In this document: positions 1-11,663 of the stretch, in pieces | Layout: each line of letters begins with the position of its first letter | Position numbering within the stretch: the stretch's first letter is position 1 | Assembly (NCBI GenBank): GCA_947172415.1 | Contig: OX359190.1 | Coordinates: forward strand, 4,526,001-4,590,000 | Source of the DNA: Chondrosia reniformis | Lineage: Eukaryota; Porifera; Demospongiae; Chondrillida; Chondrillidae | Length of the DNA: 64,000 bases | Direction: 5' to 3' | Position numbers and translations under genes: made by a program | Notes under the pieces: generated by a model | Seen by the model: only the letters and a program-made list of their open reading frames with translations | The model's database searches: none | What the model was told of the DNA's origin: nothing

Positions 1-1
1 A

Positions 2-1558
2 CAGCATGGAGTAACCCATCATATTAATACTACTGGTCCCCCAGTCAGTGCCCGCCCTCGTCGGTTGCCTCCTGAGCGCCTACATATTGCCTGTCAGGAA
101 TTCAACCATATGTTGGAATTGGGAATTATTCAGCCTTCTTCCAGTTCCTGGGCCTCACCTCTGCACATGGTCCCCAAGAAGACACCTGGAGACTGGCGCC
201 CTTGTGAAGACTATAGGGCACTTAACGCCATCACGCAACCCGACTGCTATCCCATCCCTCACATACAGGACTTTGCCGCATCCCTCCATGGAGCCACCAT
301 TTTGTCTAAATTAGATCTGGTACGTGCTTACCATCAAATCCCTGTGGAGTCCGTTGATGTTCGAAAGACTGCTGTCATCACACCATTCGGCTTGTTTGAG
401 TTTCTACGCATGCCATTTGGCTTGCGCAATGCCACTCAGACCTTCCAGCATTTTATTGATCAGGTCCTACGTGGTTTGCCCCACAGCTACGCCTATATTG
501 ACGATATCCTCATTGCTAGTACCACCAAAGAAGACCATAAAGTTCACCTCCGACAGGTCTTCACATGTCTCAGAAAGCATGGGATCCTGATTAACCCCTC
601 CAAGTGTGTCCTTGGTGCAGAGTCGCTGGAGTTCCTCGGGCATCATGTGGACAGACATGGTATTCAACCAGTAGAGGGGAAAGTGACAGTTATCCGACAG
701 TTTCCTCAGCCCACCACCCAGCGCAAATTACGCCAGTTTTTAGGATTGATCAACTTTTACCATCGCTTCATCCCTGACTGTGCAAAGATCCTACAACCAC
801 TTAATGTACTACTAGGTGTCCCATCTAAAGGTGAAGACAAACACCTAATTTGGACGGAACAGGCTGTTTCTGCCTTTAACCAGGTAAAGGAGGCTCTAGC
901 CAAGGCCACCCTTCTATTTCATCCACAACCTGATGCCCCCACTTGCCTCATTACTGACGCATCAGATGTGGCTGTCGGTGCTGTACTACAACAACTTATA
1001 GGAGCAGTGTGGAGCCCTATTGCTTACTTTTCTAGAAAACTTCAGCCAGCTAAAACTAAGTATAGCACCTTCGACCGTGAGCTCCTAGCTATCTATGTAG
1101 CAATCAAGCACTTTCGTCACTTTGTGGAAGGTAGGACATTTCACGTGATTACTGACCACAAACCCCCTCCCTTTGTTTTCTCCATCCAGACTAAGCAGCA
1201 TTCTCCTCGGCAGATACGACACCTGGACTTCATTTCACAGTTCACCACAGATATCCGGCATATCAAAGGTGTAGACAACACGGCAGCTGATGCCCTGTCC
1301 CGCCTGGAGCTGGATGCATTGCATGAAGCTGGAGTCCCGGCCATTGATTTCAGGGCCATGGCTAAAGCCCAAAGTGAGGATACAGCATTGCATAATCGTG
1401 AAACCTCATCTTCCCTCACACTCCAGGAGGTTCCCAGTCCTACAGCAGATGTTACTTTGAAGTGTGACACAACCACTGGAGTTCCCTGGCCCTCTGTTCT
1501 TCCAACATTCCCATCAGAATCGTCTGTTGCGCCTCTTGTTGTCTCTGTTGCTGTCTAA
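2..1558 (+). pseudogene. Ty3/Gypsy pol fragment: reverse transcriptase plus RNase H, integrase lost
   Basis: This is the central part of an LTR-retrotransposon polyprotein that copies element RNA into DNA. The frame is open from base 2, so the 5' part (gag, protease) lies outside the window and the first ATG is not a true start. Numbering from base 65, the palm-domain catalytic motif YIDD is at residues 144-147, preceded by the [14 protein letters not shown] and [16 protein letters not shown] blocks. The RNase H domain follows, with its first catalytic Asp in ITDASD (residue 298), then [11 protein letters not shown] and ITDHKP. The frame ends soon after [14 protein letters not shown], where a zinc-binding integrase N-terminus should begin. 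The following bases do not continue it, so this copy cannot integrate. No LTR or primer-binding site is visible. Family assignment is firm. Confidence 0.93.
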
Positions 1559-1579
1559 GGATTTCTAGGAGTGCTTACA

Positions 1580-1800
1580 TTTTCTAGCTTCAAATGAGCT
1601 TTCTCTTCCATTGTGTTGAATGTTGAACCAACGAAAAGGATTTAGAAACCACCTATACTAATACTAAGTAACGTAAAGCTTGTGCAAAAAGTTTTCTAGG
1701 AGATATGGCCTTGAAAAATTGACGGCCAAGAAGAGTCTACCAGAAATCGGTTAACTGGATATCTATGAGAACCAGCAAAGTAGTTAGAATTCAGCCTCGA
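1580..1800. repeat. Degenerate copy of the internal part of a hairpin-ended element
   Basis: The stretch with TTTCTAGCTTCAAATGAGC, then TAACGTAAAGCTTG and GATATGGCCTTGAAAAATTG, closely matches 47950-48160, which lies inside a complete hairpin-ended element at 47822-48206. This copy has lost both GC-rich hairpins. It abuts the Gypsy fragment. Confidence 0.75.
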
Positions 1801-2157
1801 AGAAGGAGTCCAAATCATCTTCAATTCTACGGTTGACCATATCCAACCCCATGTCCAAGATGCCTGCCTTTCTAAAACATTTCGTTATGGTTTCAGCTAT
1901 TACTTGAGACCACGCTAGAGCAACCCATCTGATTGCGACCAATATGTTGACTGATTTTACAACATCAGAAGCCGATTACACTCATCAATTTTTGAGAGAA
2001 CATATCTCAAAATATATCAATGATAATGGACCTTGAAATTTTGAATTATTCCTAGGTCCAAAGGCTGCAGAGGTGAGGTTGTATTTGGTGGTAGAAAGCA
2101 AATCTTCATGTTGGAGAATTTTACAGACAAATAGCCTGAGCAAATTTTGTGGTTTGA
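1801..2157. other. No gene recognised
   Basis: AT-rich sequence with no convincing coding frame, RNA gene or repeat partner that I could find in the window. Confidence 0.5.
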
Positions 2158-2194
2158 GCTGTACCTTATGGCTATTCCTTAGGGATAGGCTGCC

Positions 2195-3564
2195 TTAACC
2201 TTTTAAGTCCCAAGTATTGTTAATACCTACCTGTTAAATCCCAATAGCCACTTTAGTGGTATTCACATTTGATGATCAATTTAAAGCTGGAACAATCACG
2301 AATTAGCCTCAAATGTACATACTCTAATTTTTTGCTGACCTCTTGAGACACCCAATTACATATATAGCATTTTTGAAGACCACAGAAACAGCTATTTAGT
2401 GATAACATTCCTTTGCTTTGAAAAGGTTAGACCTTATAAACAAACATACACTATTCAAGTAGCACGCACAGCACTTTGGCTATGCATGTATCACAGTATT
2501 CAAAGCGTATCCTTCTCATTTAGACTGAATACAATTTTCACAAAGTGACAAATAATGGCAAGCAAGCTACAATTGTGACATGTTTTAAAACAAATGAATG
2601 ATGATGACTGTACTTGGTGTGATTCAGAGTCAGATGAAGATCAGCCTGGTCATGACCATTTACGTGACATTGAATTGCCTGTCAGCCTACCAGTAGATGG
2701 TATACAATGCTTAGTTTGGAAAGATAATAAAACTCTCCACCTGTTAAACACTATTGTTGACCCAAACATAATGTCCCAACTCTCTAGGGACAACAAAGAT
2801 GGGGCAAAATCACAAATTCCCCGCCAAATCAGTGTAAAGCTGAATGATATGTACATGGTAGGGGTGGATCTACTTAATTCATGCCGAAAAAAATACTCAT
2901 GCAGCAGGAAATTAAAGAAATGGTGGATCAGAATTATTATTTATTATTGGATGCTGCTGTAACAAACGCTTACACCCTATACAAGAAATGTTAAGTCACT
3001 TATATATCTGAAAAGAATTCCTTCTATCGCTGATAGAGTATATTGTAACATGTTATAACTCCAGGAAGCATCAATCTGCACCACAGCCTTCTCCTGTAAA
3101 CCATTTACTCGAATGTCACTTCCCTGAAAAACTTCCAAAAATGCAGCAGTGCCGCATATGCAAAAACCAAAAGATAACCTCCTACTGTTGCAAGGATTAC
3201 TCCTCCATAGATCCCATTCCACTTTGTGTAATGCAATGTTTCAGGATTTACAACACAAAACAAGATATAAGCCAAAAATAACCAGCTAACAACTGCTATG
3301 ATCAGGCAGCCATTTTATTACTTGTATAACCTTGTAAACTATTGAGGATGATTGCATGTAATCATTTAAACTTGCATTCTCACTGCAACTTAGACTTTTA
3401 TCTTTACCGGTTAGGACAGTGTATCACTATAGCTTTGTAATATTTACCTCTTATGTAGAGGTGCATGGATACGTTCTATGATTTTTTCGATTATGTAATA
3501 CTTTATAACTGCGGGACTTTACCGTAGGAGCCACTAAAGTGGCTGTCGGGACGTAAAGGGTTAA
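2195..3564 (+). mobile_element. piggyBac-type DNA transposon remnant with TTAA target duplications
   Basis: TTAA stands at 2195-2198 and 3561-3564. Inside it the left end reads CCTTTTAAGTCCCAAGT. The right end, reverse-complemented, reads CCCTTTACGTCCCGACAG. These are matching imperfect terminal inverted repeats, as expected of piggyBac, which targets TTAA. Second internal signals flank them: CCACTTTAGTGG near the left end and CCACTAAAGTGGC near the right end. The element carries a broken transposase. At about 1.37 kb it is shorter than autonomous members, so most of the transposase has been deleted. Confidence 0.85.
2594..3281 (+). pseudogene. piggyBac transposase C-terminal fragment, frameshifted
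   Basis: The frame from 2594 to 2962 carries the end of the piggyBac DDE domain. It has VWKDNKTLHLLNTI, then VKLNDMYMVGVDLLNSCRKKYSCSRKLKKWW, whose Y-M-x-G-V-D block is diagnostic. The frame then shifts; the next phase reads on as DAAVTNAYTLYKK. After a gap, 3117-3281 encodes the C-terminal cysteine-rich zinc-binding domain: CRICKNQ, YCCKDY, PLCVMQCF, stop at 3281. The catalytic aspartates of the first half are missing. The ends of the enclosing element are recognisable but the enzyme is dead. Confidence 0.85.
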
Positions 3565-3987
3565 AGCAATCATCACGCAACAAGCACTAAAGTTTTTGAT
3601 CATTAGAGTGAATGTGTTATTTAGCGTTAGCAGTTAGACACTGGAGGAGATTAATTCTGTAACGAAGCGTTACTAGGTATTGTCTGAAACACGTGGGAGT
3701 GTGACAAATCAAAGCCTCGTGGAAAGAGCAACACTGTCCCATTGTAAAGACCTAGTAAGGACAGTGGGGATTAGCTTAAAAGCAGCCCCACGAATCCTCG
3801 TGAAGAAGCTGCATGGATCCTCACAAAGAAGAAACCTCGCCTGTTAAGTAGAATAAAGCCCTACAGAGTCTCTTCAGTCGGTGAGTTCGCTCTTATCTTG
3901 AAGTACAGAAGTATTGGTCTTTAGCTGTCTTGTAAATGTTTTTGAAAACTGTTAACCAACTTCCTAATATTGAATTCAATTCAATAA

Positions 3988-4900
3988 ATCAGGGAGTACA
4001 GTAGTACTCCCTATGTAGGGATAGTGTGGTTTTTTCGTTTTCCCAATACATTGGTATACGAGCAAAATTCCCAAATAGGCTGAAAGAAGAACGGTTAACT
4101 ATAGAACAACCACGCTATAACCTGGCCTTGAAGGCAAGCAACCATTTTCCGACGGCAAATGAATGAACTTTGAAATATGCCATTTTCGTTTTCATCTTCA
4201 TCTTCTTTGCTTACTATAACGAAAATAAGTAGTTCGAGTTTAAAAACTTGTGGGGCTGCCGCCCCTGAATTTACTCGAACTACTTGGCCGCATCGTTGGG
4301 CTTTGATATACTATTCTTAATCCTAACGATGGAGGATGCTTAAGTGTCCTGAACATCATAAATAACTCATATTATATATATATATCCGTAACATGAAGCC
4401 ATACATAAATCGCGTTATGAAAACAATAGAGGGGGCTGCCATAGGCAGCCCCTAAAAAGAAAACCAACTTTCTGACTACTTCTTAAGCAAAAATACTCTA
4501 CTATTCCGTGCTGTATTCTTTTGTAGAGGCGAGAGCGATTACTTTATTATTGAGCATGACGGTTTTCATGGCCCAAGAGTCAAGGCTTCCATAAACGATC
4601 AGTTGAAGATTGCAAAATCGAAATAGTTTTAATTATACAAATCTAATTCCTAGCTCATGCTCCATAAAAAGTACAGAAACTAGAGAACTATAAAAATTTT
4701 CTACAAAAATAGTGAAGATGTAGGGATGGCACAAAAAGTACAGCAACAAGATAGGGATGTTACACAGTGAAGCATCAGCTATTCATGAATCCTACAAGCA
4801 AGGGTTTCATGCTTAAGCTAATGCTTCACTGTGTAACATCCCTTTCTTGTTTCTGTACTTTTTGTGCCATGCCTACATCTTTCAATTTTTCTAGTATTTT
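3988..4900. repeat. Foldback element, copy A, carrying a nested hairpin element
   Basis: This copy aligns along its length with 60086-60824, except for bases 4227-4458, which are an inserted hairpin element. It opens with the small palindrome GAGTACAGTAGTACTC. The 3' part is a long inverted repeat: the left arm runs about 4695-4775 and the right arm about 4826-4900, with blocks such as GGGATGTTACACAGTGAAGC and its complement. A transcript would fold into a long hairpin. No protein is encoded. Confidence 0.85.
4227..4458. mobile_element. Hairpin-ended non-autonomous element, copy a
   Basis: It starts with the palindrome AAGTAGTTCGAGTT ... ACTCGAACTACTT, which encloses a GC-rich stem (GGGGCTGCC.GCCCC). 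It ends with a second stem, GGGGGCTGCCATAGGCAGCCCC. Between them is the shared text around CTTAATCCTAACGAT and the segment GTAACATGAAGCCATAC. Other copies lie at 29855, 31435, 44957 and 47822. The uninterrupted homologue of the host repeat at 60.3 kb lacks it, confirming an insertion. Confidence 0.85.
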
Positions 4901-5403
4901 TAAATGCACCATGTGCATTGCACACTAGGGCAAGATTATGCCCCATGTAGCACTATACAACAAAGTAAAAAGTTAAAAATATGTTATAAAAGAACTATTA
5001 TATAGGACATTCTATTTATTATATAGGAAGTCCTATTTATTATATAAAAAGTTCTATTTATTATATGGAAAGCTAGAAATAGATTCTAACTTCACTGAAG
5101 AGGAGGTCCAAACTGAAATATGCAAGGTTTTTGTGTACCAATGGGTTTCAATGGAGAGGGTTCTGAGAAGCTATTTACATTTGAATACCCTCAGTCAGGT
5201 GGACAAGGATGTAAATGTTTATGCGTACCCTCTGTTTCCAGCAACTTCCGATGGACAGGAGTCCATGTTGCTGCATTGGCTAAGAGGCAAAATTATTTAT
5301 ATACTTGCAAATTAACCACTTCCAGCATATGATGAAGTTAGCCCTTTCACCATGTGCATGCATGCAACATTAAAGTTATTATTTATATACATAATTCTAT
5401 AGG
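4901..5403. other. AT-rich spacer with a short tandem motif
   Basis: Bases 4986-5070 contain about four imperfect copies of TTATTATATAGGA.GTTCTA. Beyond that I see no gene with support. A short open stretch at 5120-5332 shows no recognisable domain. Confidence 0.4.
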
Positions 5404-6642
5404 CCTGCTTAGTTCTGTCTGATGATGAAAGAAGTGATGACTTCTCTGATGTAAAGGTCCATTCACTACTGAAATCTGATGACTCAGGGCCTAAGGTTAC
5501 AATTGGTACTTCTGGTGCAACATCTACATCAAAGGTATATGAGTCCTATGTTAATCTCTTCAGCTGTCCATATCCAGAAAAAGATCTAGAGAAAGACAAT
5601 TTACCACCTGCTATTTGGGAATTTGCAGTACATACAAGAAATGTTGTTGAAAGTGAGTTATTTTCTGTGCTTCTACTTAAATCCAATTTACCTCCATGCA
5701 GTGTCAAGGTCTCGTACTAGCAGTGCAAGTTAACATATATACATATATTTCTATTATATACGGAACCAAAGGATGCTTGATCCTTATTGCTTGCTACAAA
5801 AATAGTATTCTTAGTGCAGATAAAGAAGACATCAGACGGCTCACTGTGCGTCGTAAATATTTATTAGAGGATACACTAAAATCGTTTAGCCAAACACCAT
5901 GGAATCGCACTTAAAATCTGAAAGTGGAATTCTTAGGGAAATCAGGAGTGGATGGTGGGGGTCCTAGACGGGAATACTTCCGCCTTCTCCTCAATGAGAT
6001 TGCCATGAGCAGCAGATACTTCACTGGCAGTGAAAGCATGTGTGTTCCCGTACACAATATACTGTGTCTACAAGATCGATCTTTTAATTACATAGGCCAG
6101 ATAGTAGCTCTGTCCTTGTTACATGATGGACCATGTCCCCAATTTATAGCTCCAGCAGTGGTAAGGTACATCTTGGCTGATGAAGAATTGGTTTCTTCTG
6201 ATGATATACCTGATGGCAATATGCAGTCAAAAATCAAGGCAGTAAGTTGTGATTGGCACTGCATGTTGGAAGTAATACACCATCATTGAAGTAATATATT
6301 TTATTACTCTATAGATGGAACAAGTAACTGATCAACAACAATTGGAGGAACTGCTAAGTGTTCATGATCATTTATAATTTCTCAGGAGATTATGGGGTTT
6401 ATGCTGCCAATGCAAAATTTGAGGGTAAGAAGATGGTTGTCGAAGGTATTGTGAAAGAGCTTGTCATCTATTCATGTAAAGCTGAATTGGATCAGCTGAC
6501 ATGAGGCATCAATTGGGATAGGGGATCTACTTCAAAAGCATCCTAAGTCATTTTATACACTTTTCACACAGAAACCTAAAGCGCTTACAGCTGCACTTTT
6601 ACAGGATTTGCTGGAAATAGAATTTTTAACCATCGAACAGTA
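5404..6642 (+). pseudogene. HECT-type E3 ubiquitin ligase pseudogene (G2E3-like), intron-containing
   Basis: HECT ligases pass ubiquitin from an E2 to a substrate through a C-terminal cysteine. Coding-like blocks appear in order. An acidic stretch at about 5404-5650 includes SDDERSDDFSD. Then comes RRLTVRRKYLLEDTL near 5836, and the HECT N-lobe core at 5924-6240 with KSGVDGGGPRREYFRLL, SMCVPVHNILCL, YIGQIVALSLLHDGPCPQFIAP. A weaker region with stops at 6320-6642 keeps KHPKSFYTLFTQKPKALTAA. The frame ends at a TAA near 6642, and no catalytic-cysteine C-terminus follows. Breaks at about 5914, 6240-6300 and the in-frame TGA near 6502 mix likely introns with true lesions. The nearest family is the G2E3-like set expanded in aquatic animals. 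Non-functional as seen. Confidence 0.8.
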
Positions 6643-6649
6643 ATCCTAC

Positions 6650-7700
6650 ATGTAAAGTTTTCGTCTGATTAACAAGACTATTATCTGTTGTTTTTCTCTG
6701 ATTGAATTTGGTATATGTCATATATATCAACCATGTGCACGTACACAAAAAGTCAATATAAACCATCATTGTGCATTACCTGATGAATTAGAGTAACTGT
6801 TTGTATGTAAATGTCTTCTCCTTTACTGTCACTGTCTCCAATGTTGGAATTTTAATTGAACATTTCTGCATAATATTACATTAATTTGTCTCCAATTCAT
6901 AACTTCACAGTGAACAAAATTATAAAGTAGAAAGATTTTACAAAAATGATATAGAATACGGGAGTACTCTCTAAGTAGAAATGGCGGGGAAAAAATTGCC
7001 GCCCTATCCAATATATTAGCAAGCAACTTCATAAATCACCAATGAAGTGATTTTTGGTTATATATGGCCATTAATGCACGCTTTCCTAAATGCCAAAACA
7101 TGTTTCCATGCTCTACACGCTCTACAGCGTTCAAAAAGCGGCTAACCAGGAATAGACTCATTTCCAAAATTCATTGTTTCTTCTTTTTCTTCTTTATTTG
7201 AATAGACTAGTGTTCATATGCAAACTTATGCGGGCGCGTACAAGGTATAAATCGTCATAAATATTTCCAAACTAGGGAATACACAGCCCTAAATCTGAAT
7301 GCACTGTACAAGAAGCATGGTAGTTGTGAAAAGCGAAAATTGTGGTCTTTTTGGACATTTTTTAATTAATACTGTACATGTGTATCTTTCATGATCCAAA
7401 GCCTAAAATATTATTGAATAAAAAAAGATTATTTTATTTAGATATTATAATTGCAATTTACCATCATGATGTTGACTGCAACATGAAACAATCAGCCTCC
7501 TTCTCAGCCTCAACACTGACAGTCCCTGTCAAGTTATCTGAAGGATATTCTGGATCTATGTATATATATAGATGTATAGTTCAATCCAGATCAATCAATA
7601 ACAATAATAGTAACAAATAAAACAAGTCAATGAGTTTATATATTACTAACTGATAGATATTATAAATAAATAAAGTCCATGTAAAGTTAGTAAACTGGGT
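6650..7700. other. No gene recognised; possible very diverged foldback start
   Basis: AT-rich sequence. At about 6958 the text GGGAGTACTCTCTAAGTAGA resembles the opening of the foldback repeats at 3988 and 60086, so an old third copy may lie here. The open frame at 7378-7620 shows no domain. Confidence 0.35.
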
Positions 7701-9253
7701 GACTTTCGGTCAATCCCAGTGTAATATTATCATTATAGTTAGCTTTGATGGATGTGTGTACCCAGTCTTTGTATGAGCGGTGTGATGGCCAAGGCATACA
7801 TGGCCATGGCAAGAGGGTCACCCTGGGTTGTGCCCTCCATTGATTTAATTTCACCACCTCCGGTAATGAACATCTTGACAGGGGCATTGTAGTTGCTATT
7901 AAGTATGGTTGCTATTGATGGACAGATATACTCGATGTTGTGTAGTGCAGCCTGGCGATTGATGGTATTGAAAGGATTACTTGCGTCCACTAGCAACGTA
8001 GCATCACTGGTTTGTTGGTTGAACATTTCGTTTACTGCGTGTATAGCGGCTTCACATCCAGCTATATGGCCTGCACATAATTGAAGTGGGCCAGTAGCAG
8101 CACGAATATCTTCAGACAGTAGGCGAAGAACTGTTTTGGCGGCAATTCTACGAGCAACTTCCCCTATTCCAACGGGCCGAATACCAGGAGATTTATCCAA
8201 AGGGATAAGTCTAGATGCTGTGAAGGCAGATAGTCCCTCTGGGTTGATATTTGTGGAGCAAATTCTCCGTGTCACAGCAGCAAGTGAGTCACAGAGATCT
8301 GATGATGCACCTTTGAATGAGGTACTTAATCGTCGCCAGGCATAGGCGTCCAGGCCGGAAGGGCCTGCTGCGCCCTGTGTATGCAGAGTGGCCTTTCTTA
8401 TGACTTCACCGGTTATAGCTTCAAAAATGATGGGTGTGTGTAAGCAGTTTACATTGTCACCATTAAGCAAGATGTCAGCAGGAGGTATGGTACTAGGTGG
8501 ATGCTTTGCTATAAGGATGTCAAGAACTGACCTTGGCCCATCTGTTGTAGATTGAATGCTGTTGGGAGAAAGCACATTGCCTTTTCCCTCTCTTGATATC
8601 AGCCTGAGAGCAGACTTGACTTTACCGAGCTTCATCAATTTGTCGAACTGTCTAGCACTGCTGTTGGCATAGTGACCCAGAGGAAGGTTCTGCAGTCTAT
8701 TCTGAATACATTGACCTTCATCCAGCAACTCTGCAAACCCACCCTTTTCCCAAAGAGATAACCTTCTAGCAAGATGAATACAGCAGGCCTGCCAACTCTC
8801 CCGGATTTTCCGTGAGTCTCACGGTTTCAGTCGAAATCTCACTCTCTCACGGTGTAGGTACTCAAACTCACGGATTTTGGGTACTCAAGCAGCCACAGAT
8901 TTTTTCTGCATGTTAAAAAGTGTAGTCTATCCCCATTCCGTGGATTAGCTGCGACTGTAAGTATGATGCAATCTCTAGATGACGTCAACCTTGCATATTG
9001 CACAATATATGCAGGTTAAGTACAGGCACTTAGCCATATAAACATATACAAAATAATATACTTGCCTAAATTAATGGCAGCAGAAACGGACGTTTTGATG
9101 ACAGAGGGAGGCAAGCCACTAACGTGGCGAGTAGGGTGCTTTCGACCGACGATTTCTCGACGAAAGAAGCTCAAGTTAACTTCAAACTTGCTACTTGTAT
9201 GTAGAATACCTGCAACAACCCTTAAGCGGGTTGAAAAACTGTGGCATTGTGGA

Positions 9254-11663
9254 ATGGCGGAATCAAGCAAAGATCTAAGCGATTGTGCTACGGACAGCGA
9301 CTGTGAGTTGGCTGAGCCTGCTGTGAAGAAGAAGAAAACAAAATTTACAGGCAGCTTCCTATATAAAACCAAGTTTTCCGAAGAGTGGAAGAAAACATGG
9401 CCATTTGTGTCAGCTGTACCTGGCAACCCCCACCAGTTTAGGTGCAATGTATGTGCGAAGAATTTAAGTTGTGGGCATCAAGGTGTTGCTGATGTCAAGG
9501 ATCACATTGCCAGCCAAAGCCATCAGAAATTAGCAAAGACCCTGGCCACACAGCCCAGACTCACCTTTACTTCTGGTGATCCGCTTCAAGACAAAGTGAG
9601 TTCTAAATAACGTCTTATTTAATGGCTAAGCAATGAATATAAGCTCACGTCACATGCAAAAATGTACATTCTGTGTTAGGTTACTAGAGCTGAGGTGAAG
9701 ATTGCCAACTTCATGGTGGAGCACAATGAACCTTTTGCTGTGGCAGACCACCTAAGTCCCCTACTTCGTGATATTTTCCCAGACAGCCAGATAGCAAAGC
9801 GGTATTCAAGCGCCAGGACGAAGACAACAAGCATGCTGAACCTGGCTGTGGCTCCTCATTTCCATTGTAGGTATATACCAGGGTGCTCATGCACTATACC
9901 TTAGGTATAGTGAAGCTCCAAGCCATTTCTCCTATACTGTGGTTATGCATAAAATTCGTCACCCTAACAGAGATTTACTATTATACATTATATTGTACAG
10001 AAGACATTGCTATAGCCTGTTAAAGTTTTCCTTTCTTATATGCTTAGCTGCCTTGGTGGAAGAGATGAAGGCTAGCCCTTTCAGTCTTCTTGTTGATGGA
10101 TCAAATGACACGGGTGTGGAGAAGATGAATCCTTTGACGGTGAAAATTTTTGACATCACCAGGCAGGAAGTAGTAACTCACTTGCTAGATATGTGTACAA
10201 CATCAGGCCGTGACTGTGGCACCGCTGTGGCAATTTTCAACAAGATCGATTCTGCCCTGGATAGGCATGATATTCCATGGCAAAATTGTGTCGGATTTGG
10301 TGTTGACAACACCAGTGTCAACATCGGTCTGCGGCATTCAATCATGACCCACGTGCAGCAAAAGAATGCCGAATGTTACTTTATGGGCTGTCCATGCCAC
10401 CTTGTGCACAATATTGCTGGTCATGCCTCGGAGGCTCTCCAGAAATCGGCAGGCTTTGATGTGGAAGATCTCTATGTGGATGTCTTCTACTGGTTTGACA
10501 AAAGCACCAAACGAAAGGGCATTCTTAGGGAGTTCTGTAGTTTCTGTGACAGTGACTACCGTGAGGTTGTCAGGTATGTCAGTGTGCGATGGCTAAGCTT
10601 GGAGAAAGCTGTAAACAGAATTTTACAGCTATATACCTCCCTGCAAAGCTACTTCAAATCAGAAGCAGAATCGCAAGCAAGGTTCAAAAGGCTAGCTACT
10701 GCCTTTGAAAAGTCACTGACAGAAGTGTATTTACTCTTTTATCAGTCAGTCCTGCCTACATTCACTCAGGTGAATCTTCTTCTGCAGCGGGAAGATCCCA
10801 ATATTTATCTGGTAGCAGATGCAATCCGATTATTCTTGAAAAAGCTCCTGAGCAAATTTGTAACCTTGCAGGCAATCAGAGCAGTAGATGATGTCACAAA
10901 GGTGGACTTTCAAAATCCTGCAAACCAACTCAATGACTCCGCTATAACCATTGGAATGGTAACAAAGCAGTGCTTGCAGAAACTTCTTAATGAAGGCGAT
11001 ATCAGTGCGTATGAGCATAAGAAATTCTATGCAGCAGTTCGAGCTTTTTATGTTGATGCAGCTTCGCAGGCTGTGAAGAAACTGCCATTTGATGACTCAT
11101 TCCTAAGCAATGCAAGGTTCATAAATTTTGAGAAGAGAGACGAATGTACCTTTGACTCAGTGGAATTTTTCTGTGGCAAGTACTCAAACTTGCTGCAGCT
11201 GACACCTGCACAAATGGATAGGTTGCAAGAGGAGTTTACAGATTACCAACTTCTTGATGAGTCCACAATTCTGGAAGCAGTTTGGAAACAAGCCTTGGTA
11301 TACGAGGAAGAGGCAGAAGACACAGGCACTAGCAAAGAACACCACAGAATGGACACCATATGGGCATACATGTCAGGAATGAAGAACGTGGACAGTACAC
11401 TGAGGTTTAAACTACTGTCACAAGTGGCCAGACTAGTTCTAGTCATCCCTCACAGCAATGCAGGAGAAGAGAGGGTATTTTCATTAATTAGGCAGAACAA
11501 AACCCCAGGTCGATCAAGCCTTGATGCGAATGGAACTCTGTCATCAATGATTCAGATCAAGCTGGCTAACTATTGTCCATGCACAAAATGGGAGCCACCG
11601 AAGGATCTGCAGAAGGCTGCAAAAGGGGCAACTAAACAGTATAATGATATGCATAAAAAGTAA
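9254..11663 (+). CDS. hAT transposase, three exons, apparently intact
   Basis: The gene cuts and joins the ends of the surrounding element. Exon 1 runs 9254-9595, exon 2 9680-9866, exon 3 10048-11663. Introns of 84 and 181 bp are GT...AG and in phase, giving about 714 residues. The start at 9254 (MAESSKDL) is chosen because the intronless relative at 23051 starts at a similar point. An in-frame ATG at 9062 would add 64 residues. A BED-like zinc finger (FRCNVCAKNLSCGHQG with a distal His pair) lies near residue 70. The DDE region opens with LLVDGSNDTG and has GFGVDNTSVNIG, then YFMGCPCHLVHN and FYWFDKSTKRKG. The C-terminal hAT dimerisation block is LVLVIPHSNAGEERVFSLIR. No stop or frameshift is seen once the introns are removed. 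Expression is unproven. Confidence 0.9.
9596..9679 (+). other. Predicted intron 1 of the hAT transposase (84 bp)
   Basis: GTGAG...TTAG. Joining 9595 to 9680 gives DK-VTRAEV, identical to the uninterrupted DKVTRAEV of the second hAT copy at 23.4 kb. Unspliced, it adds an in-frame stop at 9608. Confidence 0.88.
9867..10047 (+). other. Predicted intron 2 of the hAT transposase (181 bp)
   Basis: GTAGGT...GCTTAG, phase 1. Splicing gives PHFHSALVEEMK, which aligns without a gap to QYFRMSLVDKMK in the intronless copy. Unspliced, the exon-2 frame meets a stop just after position 9900. Confidence 0.85.

Larger units (their letters stand above)
2158..3960 (+). repeat. Interspersed repeat copy 1, split by a piggyBac element
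   Basis: Bases 2158-2194 and 3565-3900 align with 62578-63115, the second copy in this window. Shared blocks include GGGATAGGCTGC, TTAGAGTGAATG, GCGTTAC.AGGTATT, AACACGTGG and AGTCGGTGAGTTC. The two halves are separated only by the TTAA-flanked piggyBac remnant, so the repeat was there first. This copy keeps only traces of the CCTCG/AAGAAG minisatellite that is expanded in copy 2. Confidence 0.75.

Noticed and set aside
1-1800. Search for LTRs, polypurine tract or primer-binding site around the Gypsy fragment
   Set aside because: No direct repeats flank it, the 5' end is outside the window and the 3' flank is a different repeat.
7378-7620. 80-residue open frame
   Set aside because: No domain, no codon-use signal, embedded in AT-rich spacer.
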